A stretch of 49,146 nt of DNA, from the NCBI GenBank assembly GCA_900315145.1, contig OMYE01000005.1, positions 1 to 49,146 on the forward strand. Reading direction: 5' to 3'. The notes beneath the pieces were generated by a model. The model made no database searches. It had not been told where the DNA came from and worked only from the letters and a program-made list of their open reading frames with translations. The position numbers and the translations under genes are program-made. This DNA comes from an uncultured Pseudomonadota bacterium. Lineage in GTDB: Bacteria > Pseudomonadota > Gammaproteobacteria > Enterobacterales > Succinivibrionaceae. Shown here in pieces: positions 27,850-38,055 of this stretch; positions within the stretch are counted from its first letter, which is position 1; the number at the start of each line of letters is the position of its first letter.

Positions 27850-29150
27850 TAAAGATTCCTCACCAGTTCAGCAAAAATATCCCCACGTTCCTCAAAGCTT
27901 TTAAATTGATCCAGACTTGCACAGGCTGGTGCCAGCAGTACTACATCTCCTGGCTTGGCTATTTCCGCATGGGCAATACTAACGGCTTCAGCCATGTTTT
28001 CTGTAAGTCTGGTTTCACTGCCAAGTTCGGACAGCATCTTTCCATCCCTGCCAAAACAAAGCATAAATGAAATTTCTCGCCCGAGCATATTTTTAATAGG
28101 AGTAAAATCCTGTCCCTTGCCGAGCCCGCCGGCCAACAGTATTATCCGTCCTTCAACACTGTCCTTAAGTCCGGCGACTGCCGCAAGAGTTGAACCTACA
28201 TTAGTAGCTTTCGAATCATTAAAATATCTTACACCATTCAATTCACGGACCAGCTGACATCTATGCGGCAGTCCTGTAAAGGACTTCAGAACATTTATCT
28301 CAGCTTCTCTGCTGACACCAAGAGTATCCGCAAGGGCAATAGCTGCTAGAGCATTCATTTCATTATGCAACCCCTTTATACCCAGTTCAGATGTTTTTAT
28401 AACCGGCTTACCGTTAACACTTAACCAGTATTCACCATCGATCTGAACACGACCATAATCACTCTCATCTGAACCGAAACTTGAGAAATACCTGCCGTCA
28501 GGAGGAACTGTAGCCTTATCCTGACGGTTGATTATTATTTTATCAGCATTGGTGAATATTCTCTGTTTTGCCTCAAGATACAGCTGCATGCTAGCATTAT
28601 ATCTGTCGAGATGGTCTTCACTCAGATTGAGAATAGTTGCACCAGCTAGTTTCAAATTATAGGTTGTTTCCAACTCAAAACTGGACAGTTCTAAAACATA
28701 CGCATCAACCGAATCATCAAGTACATCCAAAGCAGGAATACCGATATTCCCGCCCATACCGCATTTTTTACCATCAGCCTCGACCATAAGTGCGGTCAGC
28801 GTGGTTACAGTACTTTTACCGTTAGAACCGGTTATACCAACTGTTGGTGCCTTGGCATATCTGGCAAATAATTCAATATCTCCGATAATCTTGACTCCAT
28901 TTTCTCTGGCCTGCTTCAATGCAGGAAGATTTACGGAAAGACCGGGACCAACAACCAATTCATCAAATTCAGCAAGTCTGACTCCGTCAAGAGGACCTTT
29001 AATCAGTGTGACACGTTTGTCAAGTTCTAACTCACCTGCAGGCTTTTCTCTACTGTCAAAAACTACAGGTATAAGTCCCTGCTTCAATAAAAAATTAACA
29101 GTTGATAAACCGCTTTTACCCAATCCGACAACAGCTATAGATTTAGTCAT
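27849..29150 (-). CDS. murD: UDP-N-acetylmuramoylalanine--D-glutamate ligase MurD
   Basis: MurD adds D-glutamate to the growing stem peptide. The N-terminal GLGKSG motif (9-14), the ATP loop GSNGKST (108-114), LSEDHLDRY and HRCQLVRELNGVRYFNDSKATN blocks are all typical. I start at the ATG at 29150, which has AAGGA seven bases upstream; a TTG two codons earlier is the alternative. Length is 433 residues. It begins ten bases after the mraY stop and ends in a one-base overlap with ftsW. Confidence 0.97.
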   Translation of the reverse strand: MTKSIAVVGLGKSGLSTVNFLLKQGLIPVVFDSREKPAGELELDKRVTLIKGPLDGVRLAEFDELVVGPGLSVNLPALKQARENGVKIIGDIELFARYAKAPTVGITGSNGKSTVTTLTALMVEADGKKCGMGGNIGIPALDVLDDSVDAYVLELSSFELETTYNLKLAGATILNLSEDHLDRYNASMQLYLEAKQRIFTNADKIIINRQDKATVPPDGRYFSSFGSDESDYGRVQIDGEYWLSVNGKPVIKTSELGIKGLHNEMNALAAIALADTLGVSREAEINVLKSFTGLPHRCQLVRELNGVRYFNDSKATNVGSTLAAVAGLKDSVEGRIILLAGGLGKGQDFTPIKNMLGREISFMLCFGRDGKMLSELGSETRLTENMAEAVSIAHAEIAKPGDVVLLAPACASLDQFKSFEERGDIFAELVRNL

Positions 29151-29159
29151 TTTCAATCC

Positions 29160-30254
29160 TTAACGTAACTTTAATGTTACCAAACCTACCAGTACCAACA
29201 CGAATGTAATAATCCAGAAGCGAACAATAACCCTTGGTTCAGGCCAGCCACATTTTTCAAAATGATGATGAATAGGAGCCATCTTAAAGATACGTTTACC
29301 ATGTCTTAACTTATAAGAACCTACCTGAAGAATTACACTCACTGTTTCAATTACAAAAATACCACCCATAATGAATAACAGTATTTCTTCACGGATTACT
29401 ACAGAAATAACCCCGAGAACCGCACCAAGTGCCAGAGAACCAACATCCCCCATAAAGACCTGTGCAGGATAAGTGTTAAACCAAAGGAAACCGAGACCCG
29501 CACCGATTATTGATGTACATATTAAACTGCATTCCGCAGCATGAGGCAGATGAGGTATAAACAGATAGTTGGCGTACTCAATGTTACTGGTAAGATAGGC
29601 AACAATCCCCAGACCGGCGGCAACAAGAATGGTACAGGTAATAGCCAAACCATCCAGTCCGTCAGTTAAATTAACAGCGTTTGATGAACCGACGATAACA
29701 AAATAAACAAAAGGAATAAACAGCCATCCCATGTCCGGCATGAACTCCTTAAAGAAAGGAATCACCAGCTGGGTTTCCCCCGGAGTCTTGCTTACACAAT
29801 AAAGTGTAACGCCGATAATTACCGCTACAACTGACTGCCAGAAATATTTGTATTTTGCTATAAGACCGTTTGGATTCTTTCTGATAATTTTAAGATAATC
29901 ATCTGCAAAACCGATAAGAGCATGACTCACCAAAGCAAAAAGAATAACCCAGACATGAATATTATCGAGTTTACACCATAACAGCATCGTGGCAACAATT
30001 ACTCCAATTATCATGATACCGCCCATGGTTGGAGTACCTCTTTTACTGAAATGACTTTCCGGACCGTCATTTCTCACAACCTGTCCAAAATGAAGCATCT
30101 GTAGCTTGCGGATCATGAACGGACCTATCGCTAAAGAAAATAACAGCGCGGTTAGTAACGAACAGATAGCTCTGAAACTTATATAATTTACAACTCTGAA
30201 TGCTCCGCATCCAGAAACGTTATTGGCAAGATAATCGGCTAAAAAAACTAACAT
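29160..30254 (-). CDS. mraY: MraY, phospho-MurNAc-pentapeptide translocase
   Basis: MraY joins the MurNAc-pentapeptide to undecaprenyl phosphate to form lipid I. It has ten predicted membrane helices, the active-site aspartates D118-D119 (GFADDYLK), NLTDGLDG (195-202) and D270 in MGDVGS, plus the PIHHHFE histidine loop near the C-terminus. Its ATG overlaps the murF stop by seven bases. Length 364 equals the family norm. Confidence 0.97.
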   Translation of the reverse strand: MLVFLADYLANNVSGCGAFRVVNYISFRAICSLLTALLFSLAIGPFMIRKLQMLHFGQVVRNDGPESHFSKRGTPTMGGIMIIGVIVATMLLWCKLDNIHVWVILFALVSHALIGFADDYLKIIRKNPNGLIAKYKYFWQSVVAVIIGVTLYCVSKTPGETQLVIPFFKEFMPDMGWLFIPFVYFVIVGSSNAVNLTDGLDGLAITCTILVAAGLGIVAYLTSNIEYANYLFIPHLPHAAECSLICTSIIGAGLGFLWFNTYPAQVFMGDVGSLALGAVLGVISVVIREEILLFIMGGIFVIETVSVILQVGSYKLRHGKRIFKMAPIHHHFEKCGWPEPRVIVRFWIITFVLVLVGLVTLKLR

Positions 30255-31630
30255 TTGCTTTCCTTACAGTAATCACGGATATATTCAACTATCTTATCCA
30301 TTCGCATAAAATGAGCCCCTTTTACAGCAATGACATATTCTTTCTGCTGTCCCATGAGTTCTTTAATATAGTTCTCTATATCCTCATGAGTATCAAAATG
30401 TAAACCATTATCGCCAAATGCTTCGCAGGCCTTAGCAGAAAGACTTCCCATGCATATAAACACATCAATCTTATCTTTAGCATAGACGCCGATGGATCTA
30501 TGAAGTTCTTCAGCCTCTGCTCCGAGCTCCCCCATGTCGCCAAAAACAAACACCCTTAATCCATTATTAAAGGTTGACAATGTATCAATAGAAGCCTTCA
30601 CTGCATTGACTGATGCATTGTAAGCATCATCTATCAGTACAATCTTACCGAATTTTTCTACAAAAAGTCTGCCCTTAGAAGGCTGAACCTCCTCCAGACC
30701 TTTCTTTATACTCAACAGATCGGCTCCGGCAAGATAACTCAGAGCAGATGCACAAAGCGCATTAGAGACATTATGCTTCCCCGGCAGCTTAAGTGAAACT
30801 TCAGTCTGTCCGGCCGGTGAATGAAGTATAAATGAAAATGTACCGTCACCATTTGATTTTATATTTGATGCAGTAAAATCAGACTGCTGATTTCCTTCTA
30901 CTGAAAAAGAATGCAAATCAACTTTGGATTTATAGTCTGACTGCCATTTTTCAAAATAAACATTGTCTCCGTTTACAACGCCGGGAACACCATTTACTGC
31001 CGCGTAATCAAGTATCTCGCTCTTGGCTCTGTATACACCGTCTAGAGATCCGAATCCCTCCAGATGAGCGTTGCCGACATTATTAATAGCAACAGCATCA
31101 GGTTTAGCCAGATTTACGATATATTCAATTTCGTGCGGATGGTTAGCGCCCAGTTCTATCACTGCAAAATCTGTATTTTCATTAATCTGCAGCAGAGAAA
31201 TAGGCACACCGATGTTATTATTGAAATTTCCTCTTGTGGCAACAGTATTACCCACCTGTTTCAGAATAGAACTTGTCATTTCCTTTACAGAAGTCTTACC
31301 GCATGTTCCGGTGACGCTTACAACCTTTGCACGGCAGGATTTTCTGTTGAGAAGTCCAATTTTTCCCAAAGCTTTCAGTGTGTCTTTAACAATGATCTGC
31401 GGTATGGAAACATCACAGCGGTGCTCTGTTACGACAGCAGCAGCCTTTCTCCCCTCTACATCTTTTATAAATTCATGAGCATCAAAGCGTTCCCCTTTCA
31501 GAGCCACGAACAGTATTCCTTCAACATTCTTACGGGAATCTGTTTCAACTCCGGATACAGTAATGCTTCCGTCTCCTACAAGCTCACCATCAATTTCCTG
31601 AGCTATAGTTTTTAAACTAAGGGAAATCAT
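30248..31630 (-). CDS. murF: MurF, UDP-MurNAc-tripeptide--D-alanyl-D-alanine ligase
   Basis: MurF adds the D-Ala-D-Ala dipeptide to complete the pentapeptide. The ATP loop is GTCGKTS (108-114), followed by KEMTSSIL, and [23 protein letters not shown] and GDMGELG are typical MurF blocks. Length 460 is normal. It overlaps murE by one base (TAATG) and mraY by seven bases. The D-Ala-D-Ala ligase that supplies it (ddl) is not in this cluster. Confidence 0.96.
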   Translation of the reverse strand: MISLSLKTIAQEIDGELVGDGSITVSGVETDSRKNVEGILFVALKGERFDAHEFIKDVEGRKAAAVVTEHRCDVSIPQIIVKDTLKALGKIGLLNRKSCRAKVVSVTGTCGKTSVKEMTSSILKQVGNTVATRGNFNNNIGVPISLLQINENTDFAVIELGANHPHEIEYIVNLAKPDAVAINNVGNAHLEGFGSLDGVYRAKSEILDYAAVNGVPGVVNGDNVYFEKWQSDYKSKVDLHSFSVEGNQQSDFTASNIKSNGDGTFSFILHSPAGQTEVSLKLPGKHNVSNALCASALSYLAGADLLSIKKGLEEVQPSKGRLFVEKFGKIVLIDDAYNASVNAVKASIDTLSTFNNGLRVFVFGDMGELGAEAEELHRSIGVYAKDKIDVFICMGSLSAKACEAFGDNGLHFDTHEDIENYIKELMGQQKEYVIAVKGAHFMRMDKIVEYIRDYCKESKC

Positions 31631-33096
31631 TATTTTCTATCTCCAGTTAATTCCATAGCAACCTCACGGTCACTGTAATGATATTTAGTTTTACCTATAA
31701 TCTGATAATCCTCATGCCCCTTGCCGGCTATAAGCAAAACATCGCCGGGAACTGATTTACTAAACGCCACTTCTATAGCACTTCTTCTGTCCTTGACAAC
31801 TTCATAGTTAGAACAGTCCTTCACTCCGGCAAGCATCATTTCTATGATGCTGTCAGGGTTCTCCGTGCGAGGATTGTCATTCGTAAAAATTACATGATCA
31901 GCCATACCACACGCAATAGCAGCCATTTCAGGGCGTTTACCAGTATCACGGTCTCCACCACATCCGCAAATACAGGTAATCTTTCCGAATTTATGCTCCT
32001 TTACAGCAGCAAGTGCCTTTTCCAGCCCGTCAGGAGTGTGGGCATAGTCAACAATAAGCAGAGGTGTATTCTTATTAGAAAAACACTCCATTCTTCCTGT
32101 AACAGCCCGCAGTACACCTGCAGTTTTTTCCATTTCTTTCAAACTGTATCCGCAAAGTAGCAACACACCGATGGCACACAGAACGTTGTCAACATTAAAT
32201 GAACCGATGAGCGGTATGGTAAACTCGGCATCTCCGTACGAACCGGAAACCTTAAAATTTATTCCATGCGGATAATATACAATGTCATGAGCGTAGATGC
32301 CTCTGCCTCCGTACAGCCCTTGTTTACTGTACGTAAGAGCCTCAGGGATGCGAGATATAAATTCCACTCCGGTGGAATCATCAGCATTGATAACACACAT
32401 CTCCGGTAAAACACTCTTCATTAGCTGAAATTTAGTTTCAGCGTAGTTTTTCATAGTCTTATGAAAATCCAAATGATCTCTGCTGAGATTGGTAAAAGCA
32501 GCAATTTTAAACTTAAGCTCACTGACTCTCTTGAGAGCTATTCCATGAGAAGAAACCTCCATGGCAATGGCTTTAGCACCATCATTACTCAATTCACTGA
32601 TAGTCCTTTCTAAATCAATTGCTGCCAGAGTCGTATTGGCGCATGGTATCAGATTTGGATAAAAACCTGTTCCCAATGTTCCCAGAATACCTGTTTTTCT
32701 TCCTAAAGCTGTTAACCATGTCGCTATCAGATGAGTTATGGTACTTTTGCCATTGGTTCCCGTAACACCTATCAAATCTAATCCGGCAGACGGACAGCCA
32801 TAAAAAGCGGATGCCACAAGAGACTGTTTCTCCGCCAATCCGGGAACACCTATGCATGGCACATCATAATTTTCCATATCAGGAACGAAACCGTCCCCGG
32901 TATCCTCGTATATAACTGCAACAGCCCCAGCTTTTATCGCGTTCCCTATCTCTTTTCTTGCATCAAAATTTAAACCTTTAAGAGCAATGAAAAGAGAACC
33001 GGTCGTAACCTTTCTTGTATCATTGCAGAGAGCACGGAGCTCAACATCAGCAGTCTCAACTCCCAACGCTGACGCTATAACTCTAAGACTAACCAT
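31630..33096 (-). CDS. murE: MurE, UDP-MurNAc-L-Ala-D-Glu--meso-diaminopimelate ligase
   Basis: MurE adds the third residue of the stem peptide. The ATP loop GTNGKST is at 113-119. DNPR at 407-410 followed by TENP is the motif that selects meso-diaminopimelate over lysine, so the wall is the ordinary gram-negative A1-gamma type. The carbamylated-lysine region NYAETKFQL and VDYAHTPDGLEKAL are also conserved. Length is 488 residues. It is 13 bases downstream of ftsI and is coupled to murF by a one-base overlap. Confidence 0.96.
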   Translation of the reverse strand: MVSLRVIASALGVETADVELRALCNDTRKVTTGSLFIALKGLNFDARKEIGNAIKAGAVAVIYEDTGDGFVPDMENYDVPCIGVPGLAEKQSLVASAFYGCPSAGLDLIGVTGTNGKSTITHLIATWLTALGRKTGILGTLGTGFYPNLIPCANTTLAAIDLERTISELSNDGAKAIAMEVSSHGIALKRVSELKFKIAAFTNLSRDHLDFHKTMKNYAETKFQLMKSVLPEMCVINADDSTGVEFISRIPEALTYSKQGLYGGRGIYAHDIVYYPHGINFKVSGSYGDAEFTIPLIGSFNVDNVLCAIGVLLLCGYSLKEMEKTAGVLRAVTGRMECFSNKNTPLLIVDYAHTPDGLEKALAAVKEHKFGKITCICGCGGDRDTGKRPEMAAIACGMADHVIFTNDNPRTENPDSIIEMMLAGVKDCSNYEVVKDRRSAIEVAFSKSVPGDVLLIAGKGHEDYQIIGKTKYHYSDREVAMELTGDRK

Positions 33097-33109
33097 TTTA
33101 TTAATTCCT

Positions 33110-34906
33110 TTAATGCTTCTTCATCCTGAGGTATCTGTCTTTATCTTTTATAGTTTTCATTGTTCCATCAGGATTCAAATCATCAGGTGGAATTTTATAT
33201 AATTCCAGCACCTTTCCCATTACTTCTGAAAAAACAGGCCCGGCTACTACACCACCATAAACTTTGCCTCCATGAGGCTCGTATATCACAACAGCCATAG
33301 CAAAACGAGGGTTGCTCATGGGAGCCACCCCCACAAATGAAGAAGTATAGTATTTTCCATAACCGCCGCTTTCTGCCACCTTGGCGGTACCGGTCTTTCC
33401 GCCTACACGGTATCCGGGGATTCTGGCAAGTGAACCTGTACCTCCACCTTCAACAACAGATTCAAGGGCATCCAGCATTTTCACAGCCTCTGCTTCCTTA
33501 AGCACTCTTGTTCCGGTTGGAACAGAGTCTACTCTAGTGATTGACAACGGCTTTCTAATCCCCTTATTAGCAAAAATACTGTATGCCTGAGCAAGCTGCA
33601 GAGGTGTGACACGTATGCGATAACCATAGCTCATAGTTGCTCTTTCAATGTCACTTATGCGTCTTTTAGGATTAATTTTCGGCAGATAACCTGAAGTTTC
33701 ACCAACAAGATTCAGATTAGATTTTTCACCATAACCAAATATCGAAAGTGTATCTACTATTTCGGAGGCTTTCATATCTAGAGCGAGATGAGCCATACCG
33801 GTATTTGATGAGAACTTTATCACGTCTTTGAGAGTTCCGCTGTTCATAGCATGACTGTCAGAAATTCTCTTGCCGTTTACAAAAAACGGGCGACAGTCAA
33901 TAACACGCTGCCAGTTGATTTTTTTGTGCGCCAAAGCCCCCATTGCGACCAAGGGCTTGGTGGTAGAACCAGGTTCGTACGCATCAGTTACAGCTCTGTT
34001 TCTAGCCTTCCTGGATTCATAATCAGCCCTGTTATTCGGATTATAGGAAGGAGAATTTACCATTGCCAGCACTTCTCCGGTTTTGGCATCAATAAGAACC
34101 AGACTTCCGGAGGTTGCCTGATTAATTTCCACAGCATACTTTAAAGTTATGTATGCATAATGCTGAATTCTTTCATCTATACTTAAATATAGATCCTCTG
34201 CCTTCTTACCTTCCTCATATATACCAAGGTCTTCGATAATATTGTTTTTGTTATCTTTTTTGATCAATCTTTTACTCGGGATAGACAGCAAATATTCATT
34301 GTACTGCTTCTCCACCCCTTCAGATCCTACACCATCGGAATCGGTTATGCCCACAAGATGGGCATTAATCTCAGCAGTTGGATAATATCTGTGAAGTACC
34401 GGTGAAAATGACAACCCGGGAATGTGTAATTCACTTATACTCTTTTGAATAGAAGAGTCTACCTCTCTTGCAAGGGTGAATTCTCCTGTCTGACTTGCAT
34501 AAACCTTATTATGCAGTTCCTGATACTCAACACCGAGTAAAGGAGCGAGAATCTGCAACTTTTCGTCAAGCTGTTCCCGGGTAAATTTTTTTGTTTCTAA
34601 AAAATTTTTACGATAAAGAGAAACAGAGTTAGCCGGCACACTAACGGCTAACAGTTCTCCATTACGATCCAGAATCATCCCCCTTTGAATACCGTCAAGT
34701 TCTGTTCTCTGTATGCGTTTATTCCCTTCCTTAAGCAACATACTAGGATCATAAACCATAATATAAAAAAGATTTAACAGCACACAGAACGACAGAAAAG
34801 CAATAACCCCCCAGAAGGTATATACTCGACCATTGGTTACTTCAAGAGGGGCTTTCTGATTTAATTTAAAAAAAAACTTTAGCTTTTTTTTCAAAAAAGA
34901 ACTCAT
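33110..34906 (-). CDS. ftsI: FtsI (PBP3), septal peptidoglycan transpeptidase
   Basis: FtsI is the class B penicillin-binding protein that cross-links septal wall. It has a cytoplasmic basic tail, one membrane helix (about 31-51), a pedestal domain, and a transpeptidase domain with the three penicillin-binding motifs: STTK (catalytic Ser314), SSN (366-368) and KTG (504-506). Length 598 is close to the E. coli 588. Its start overlaps the ftsL stop by four bases (ATGA). Confidence 0.96.
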   Translation of the reverse strand: MSSFLKKKLKFFFKLNQKAPLEVTNGRVYTFWGVIAFLSFCVLLNLFYIMVYDPSMLLKEGNKRIQRTELDGIQRGMILDRNGELLAVSVPANSVSLYRKNFLETKKFTREQLDEKLQILAPLLGVEYQELHNKVYASQTGEFTLAREVDSSIQKSISELHIPGLSFSPVLHRYYPTAEINAHLVGITDSDGVGSEGVEKQYNEYLLSIPSKRLIKKDNKNNIIEDLGIYEEGKKAEDLYLSIDERIQHYAYITLKYAVEINQATSGSLVLIDAKTGEVLAMVNSPSYNPNNRADYESRKARNRAVTDAYEPGSTTKPLVAMGALAHKKINWQRVIDCRPFFVNGKRISDSHAMNSGTLKDVIKFSSNTGMAHLALDMKASEIVDTLSIFGYGEKSNLNLVGETSGYLPKINPKRRISDIERATMSYGYRIRVTPLQLAQAYSIFANKGIRKPLSITRVDSVPTGTRVLKEAEAVKMLDALESVVEGGGTGSLARIPGYRVGGKTGTAKVAESGGYGKYYTSSFVGVAPMSNPRFAMAVVIYEPHGGKVYGGVVAGPVFSEVMGKVLELYKIPPDDLNPDGTMKTIKDKDRYLRMKKH

Positions 34907-35283
34907 TTGTTGCCACCGGCGGAATTTCTAAGATCAATAACACGCTTGTTTTCAACACTCAAATCCGACATCTTTAATTTTTTTGTAACCTGCTCACGGA
35001 CATAAAAATCCTCAGTCAATGTCTGACGTTCTAACATAAGATGCTGATATTCCTTATCATAACTGTCCTGAATTTTTTTCTCCCTGCTTATAAGGGTATT
35101 ACTTGCTCTTGTTTCATGAACCTGAGTTACAAGAAGTCCGCTGACAACAACGATTGCTATCAGGCAGAGAAAAAAATAAAAATTATTCAAGATAAATTCC
35201 CACAACAGAGTAATCAACAATTCCTCATTATTGATTTTAACCGTATTCTTGGAGTTTATATCAGGGTTAAGATTACGAGACAT
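34903..35283 (-). CDS. ftsL: Cell division protein FtsL
   Basis: FtsL is a small bitopic divisome protein that pairs with FtsB and activates FtsWI. The 126-residue product has a long polar N-terminal tail, one membrane helix (about 34-54) with LLVTQVHETR following, and a periplasmic coiled coil containing the EKKIQDSYDKEYQHLMLERQ-type heptads. It sits between rsmH (3 bases) and ftsI (4-base overlap), the universal place for ftsL. Sequence conservation is low in this family, so position and topology carry most of the weight. Confidence 0.9.
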   Translation of the reverse strand: MSRNLNPDINSKNTVKINNEELLITLLWEFILNNFYFFLCLIAIVVVSGLLVTQVHETRASNTLISREKKIQDSYDKEYQHLMLERQTLTEDFYVREQVTKKLKMSDLSVENKRVIDLRNSAGGNK

Positions 35284-35286
35284 AAA

Positions 35287-36219
35287 TTATCCCCATCTTC
35301 TAGCTATACGCAATACTGCACTTCTGGAACGCGGATTCACCTGAATTTCCTCTTCTGAAGGATATACAGGTTTACCAATGGTCTGGAACGTTCTTGTTTT
35401 CAGAATTTCCTCTTCGGATACAGGAAGACCTCTAGGCGGCTGGATTCCTCTCTCAGACCGACGCATAAAATTCTTAACGAGTCTGTCTTCAAGAGAATGG
35501 AAACTAATTACTGCCAGAATCCCGTCTTTTTTCAAAAGATGCTTGGCATTTTCCAAGGCCTGTTCAACCTGTTCAAGTTCACTGTTAACAAGGATTCTTA
35601 TTGCCTGAAAACTTCTAGTAGCCGGATTCTTGCCCTTTTCCTTAAAAGGAATAACTCTAGAAATAAGACCGCTCAGCTGTCCTGTTGTAGTGAACGGTGT
35701 ATCGATTCTGTCATGAACTATGGCTGCTGCTATTTTTCTTGCGAAACGTTCCTCACCGAAATCATGAAGTACTCTGGATATAGCATCGGCATCAGCACTG
35801 TTCAGCCAATCCGCCGCGCTGAATCCCACAGTCGGATCCATACGCATATCTAGGGGACCGTCATTCATAAAACTGAACCCTCTGCTGGGATCATCTATCT
35901 GCGGCGATGATACGCCCAAATCCATCAGAATGCCGTCCACACTGCCAACAACACCAAAAGGCTCCAGAAGCTCAACCGCATCTGCGAAACAACCATGAAG
36001 AATAGTAAACCTGGAATCATTAATTTCTGCGGCAGATTTAATTGCTTCGGGATCTCTATCTATGGCATAAAGATGTCCCTCAGGTCCGAGTCTGCCAAGT
36101 ATTTCTCTAGAATGACCGCCTCTCCCGAAAGTACAGTCAAGATATATGCCGTCTGACTTTATATCAAGAGAATCGACTGCTTCTTTAAGCAAAACTGTAA
36201 CGTGTTTATAGCTATTCAT
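35287..36219 (-). CDS. rsmH: RsmH (MraW), 16S rRNA m4C1402 methyltransferase
   Basis: RsmH N4-methylates C1402 of 16S rRNA in the P site, acting together with RsmI (also in this window) at the same nucleotide. The SAM motif DCTFGRGGHS is at 28-37 and MDLGVSSPQIDDPSRGFSF and SFHSLEDR are typical blocks. The ATG at 36219 gives the usual MNSYKHVTVLLKEAV start; the longer frame adds 19 residues and has no better ribosome site. Length is 310 residues. It is the first protein gene of the dcw cluster here because mraZ is missing. Confidence 0.96.
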   Translation of the reverse strand: MNSYKHVTVLLKEAVDSLDIKSDGIYLDCTFGRGGHSREILGRLGPEGHLYAIDRDPEAIKSAAEINDSRFTILHGCFADAVELLEPFGVVGSVDGILMDLGVSSPQIDDPSRGFSFMNDGPLDMRMDPTVGFSAADWLNSADADAISRVLHDFGEERFARKIAAAIVHDRIDTPFTTTGQLSGLISRVIPFKEKGKNPATRSFQAIRILVNSELEQVEQALENAKHLLKKDGILAVISFHSLEDRLVKNFMRRSERGIQPPRGLPVSEEEILKTRTFQTIGKPVYPSEEEIQVNPRSRSAVLRIARRWG

Positions 36220-36442
36220 AATGGTAACGACAGAAAAAATAAGCTTAAGGTTAAACTTTAGTATGGTAGAAAACAAAAGAAGAAATATCTAGTGAAGATT
36301 TTTCCGCTGAAGCAGTAAAAATCAGGAACAATCCCTTTTGAAAAAGCAACTGTATACTTTTATTCTAGAGATGCATGTAATACTTCTATTTCGCCCTATA
36401 ATTCAACCAGACACAAGAATTAATATCAGCCGAAAGAAAATT

Positions 36443-36817
36443 ACCGAAGTTGGTCTGTAAGCCGGGTTCTGTCTGAAAAAAATCAGTAGTGATCATTCCT
36501 CTAGACCGGCAATCACTCACCGGTTCAAGCGACCAACCCGCCCCTTACGCGAGCAACGTCAATGAGGCCTATTTGGTCTTGCTCCGGGTGGAGTTTACCA
36601 TGCCATAATTATTGCTAATTATGCGGTGCGCTCTTACCGCACCATTTCACCCTTACCATTATGCAATGGCGGTATACTTTCTGTTGCACTAGTCGTGGAT
36701 TCACATCCCCTAGGCATTACCTAGCACCCTGCTCTGCGGAGCCCGGACTTTCCTCCCCTTCATGCGTCTGTTCAGAGAACACAACCATAAAGCAGCGATC
36801 ACCCGACCAACTTCGGC
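36443..36817 (-). ncRNA. rnpB: RNase P RNA (M1 RNA, type A)
   Basis: The minus strand carries the diagnostic RNase P blocks: GGGGAGGAAAGTCCGGGCTC near the 5' end, CAGGGTGC-AGGTAA, ACGACTAGTGCAACAGA, GTAAGGGTGAAATGGTGCGG, AAGAGCGCACCGC, GGTAAACTCCACCCGGAGCA and the 3' ACAGAACCCGGCTTA. The ends CCGAAGTTGG and CCAACTTCGG pair to form helix P1, which sets the boundaries to within a few bases. It is the ribozyme that matures tRNA 5' ends. No clear U-run terminator follows before rsmH. The rsmI-rnpB-(mraZ)-rsmH order is known from other gammaproteobacteria. Confidence 0.97.
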
Positions 36818-37090
36818 GGTAATTATATCATAATATTTTCTAATTTTTACGTTATAGATATAATCGAACCATTAATTTTTCTTGTGACCTTATTCAGTCC
36901 CTAAAGATACTTTTTTTTGTAGATTCAAAAAACATCTCTTCAGACAAATCTTGATAAAACTCACATGATCAGCCGACAATTATTTATCAGGCAAATTATC
37001 AGCCAATCCTTGCGATGCTGAAAAAGAACACCGGAAATACAAGGAACATCGTATTTTCAATGTTCTCAGTATAACACACGGACTTTTTTA

Positions 37091-37969
37091 CTATTCATCA
37101 TCCACGTATTCTTCAGATGCCCCTTCATGGATCTGCTCCAAAAAATACTTGTATAGCTGATTCTTGCGTAAACCGTAGATTTTAGCAACAATTTCACATA
37201 CTTTCTTAGGTGACAGTTCTCCCTTCAGCAGATTCATCATTTTAACAGCCTCATCGGGAACATCATTTATCTCTTTCTCTCTGTACGGAGCCAAAATGAT
37301 AACCATCTCCCCCTTCTGTACATTTGGGTCGCTGTTCAGAACGTCGTATAATTTACTGCATGTAGTATAGTACTTGGTCTCAAAAGTTTTGGTTAGTTCT
37401 CTGGCAATCATTACCTCTCGATCGCCAAAAACTTCAGCAAGAATTTTCGCCGTATCAAGAACCCGTCTGGGAGCTTCATAAAAAATCATTGTTCTTGGTT
37501 CTTTGACTAATGAAGTCAAACGATCCCTAAGCATCTTTTCCTTTACCGGCAGAAAACCTTCAAAACTGAATCTATCACTCGGCATGCCTGATGCACACAG
37601 TGCCGTTATGGCAGCACACGCACCCGGCAGAGGGAATACAGGAATATTATCTTTAACGCAGGCTGAAACAAGATGATATCCCGGATCAGAGACCATCGGG
37701 GTTCCGGCATCTGAAATAAGCGCCACAGAATAACCGTCCTTTATAATTGAAATTATCTTTTCAGCCTTTTCTGTTTCATTATGATCATGGTAGCTGATAA
37801 GTTTAGGTGAGGATACACCGATTCCTTCAAGTAAAGGCAGAGAATGTCTGGTATCCTCAGCACATATATAATCCACCAGCTTCAATACCTCGCACGCTCT
37901 GACAGTAATATCGTCCATGTTTCCGATCGGTGTGGGAACAATATACAGAGCTTTCTTAATTTCAAACAT
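37091..37969 (-). CDS. rsmI: RsmI, 16S rRNA 2'-O-methyl-C1402 methyltransferase
   Basis: RsmI methylates the 2'-OH of C1402 of 16S rRNA. The tetrapyrrole-methylase-like fold shows PTPIGNMDDIT (from 12), the SAM loop SDAGTPMVSDPG (86-97) and ICAEDTRHS. I start at the ATG at 37969 (MFEIKKALYIVPTPIGN); a TTG three codons earlier is possible. Length is 292 residues. It is divergent from lpoA, as in most gammaproteobacteria. Confidence 0.96.
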   Translation of the reverse strand: MFEIKKALYIVPTPIGNMDDITVRACEVLKLVDYICAEDTRHSLPLLEGIGVSSPKLISYHDHNETEKAEKIISIIKDGYSVALISDAGTPMVSDPGYHLVSACVKDNIPVFPLPGACAAITALCASGMPSDRFSFEGFLPVKEKMLRDRLTSLVKEPRTMIFYEAPRRVLDTAKILAEVFGDREVMIARELTKTFETKYYTTCSKLYDVLNSDPNVQKGEMVIILAPYREKEINDVPDEAVKMMNLLKGELSPKKVCEIVAKIYGLRKNQLYKYFLEQIHEGASEEYVDDE

Positions 37970-38055
37970 TTTTAACAACCTTAATACTACTTATAACCAT
38001 CCAAAACGTGTATAATTAGCCAATAAAATATTTATTAACTATGAGAATATAGAAA

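Noticed and set aside
36443..36817. rnpB region read as a protein gene or tmRNA
   Set aside because: The conserved RNase P blocks and the paired P1 ends identify it; there is no tRNA-like half or tag frame.
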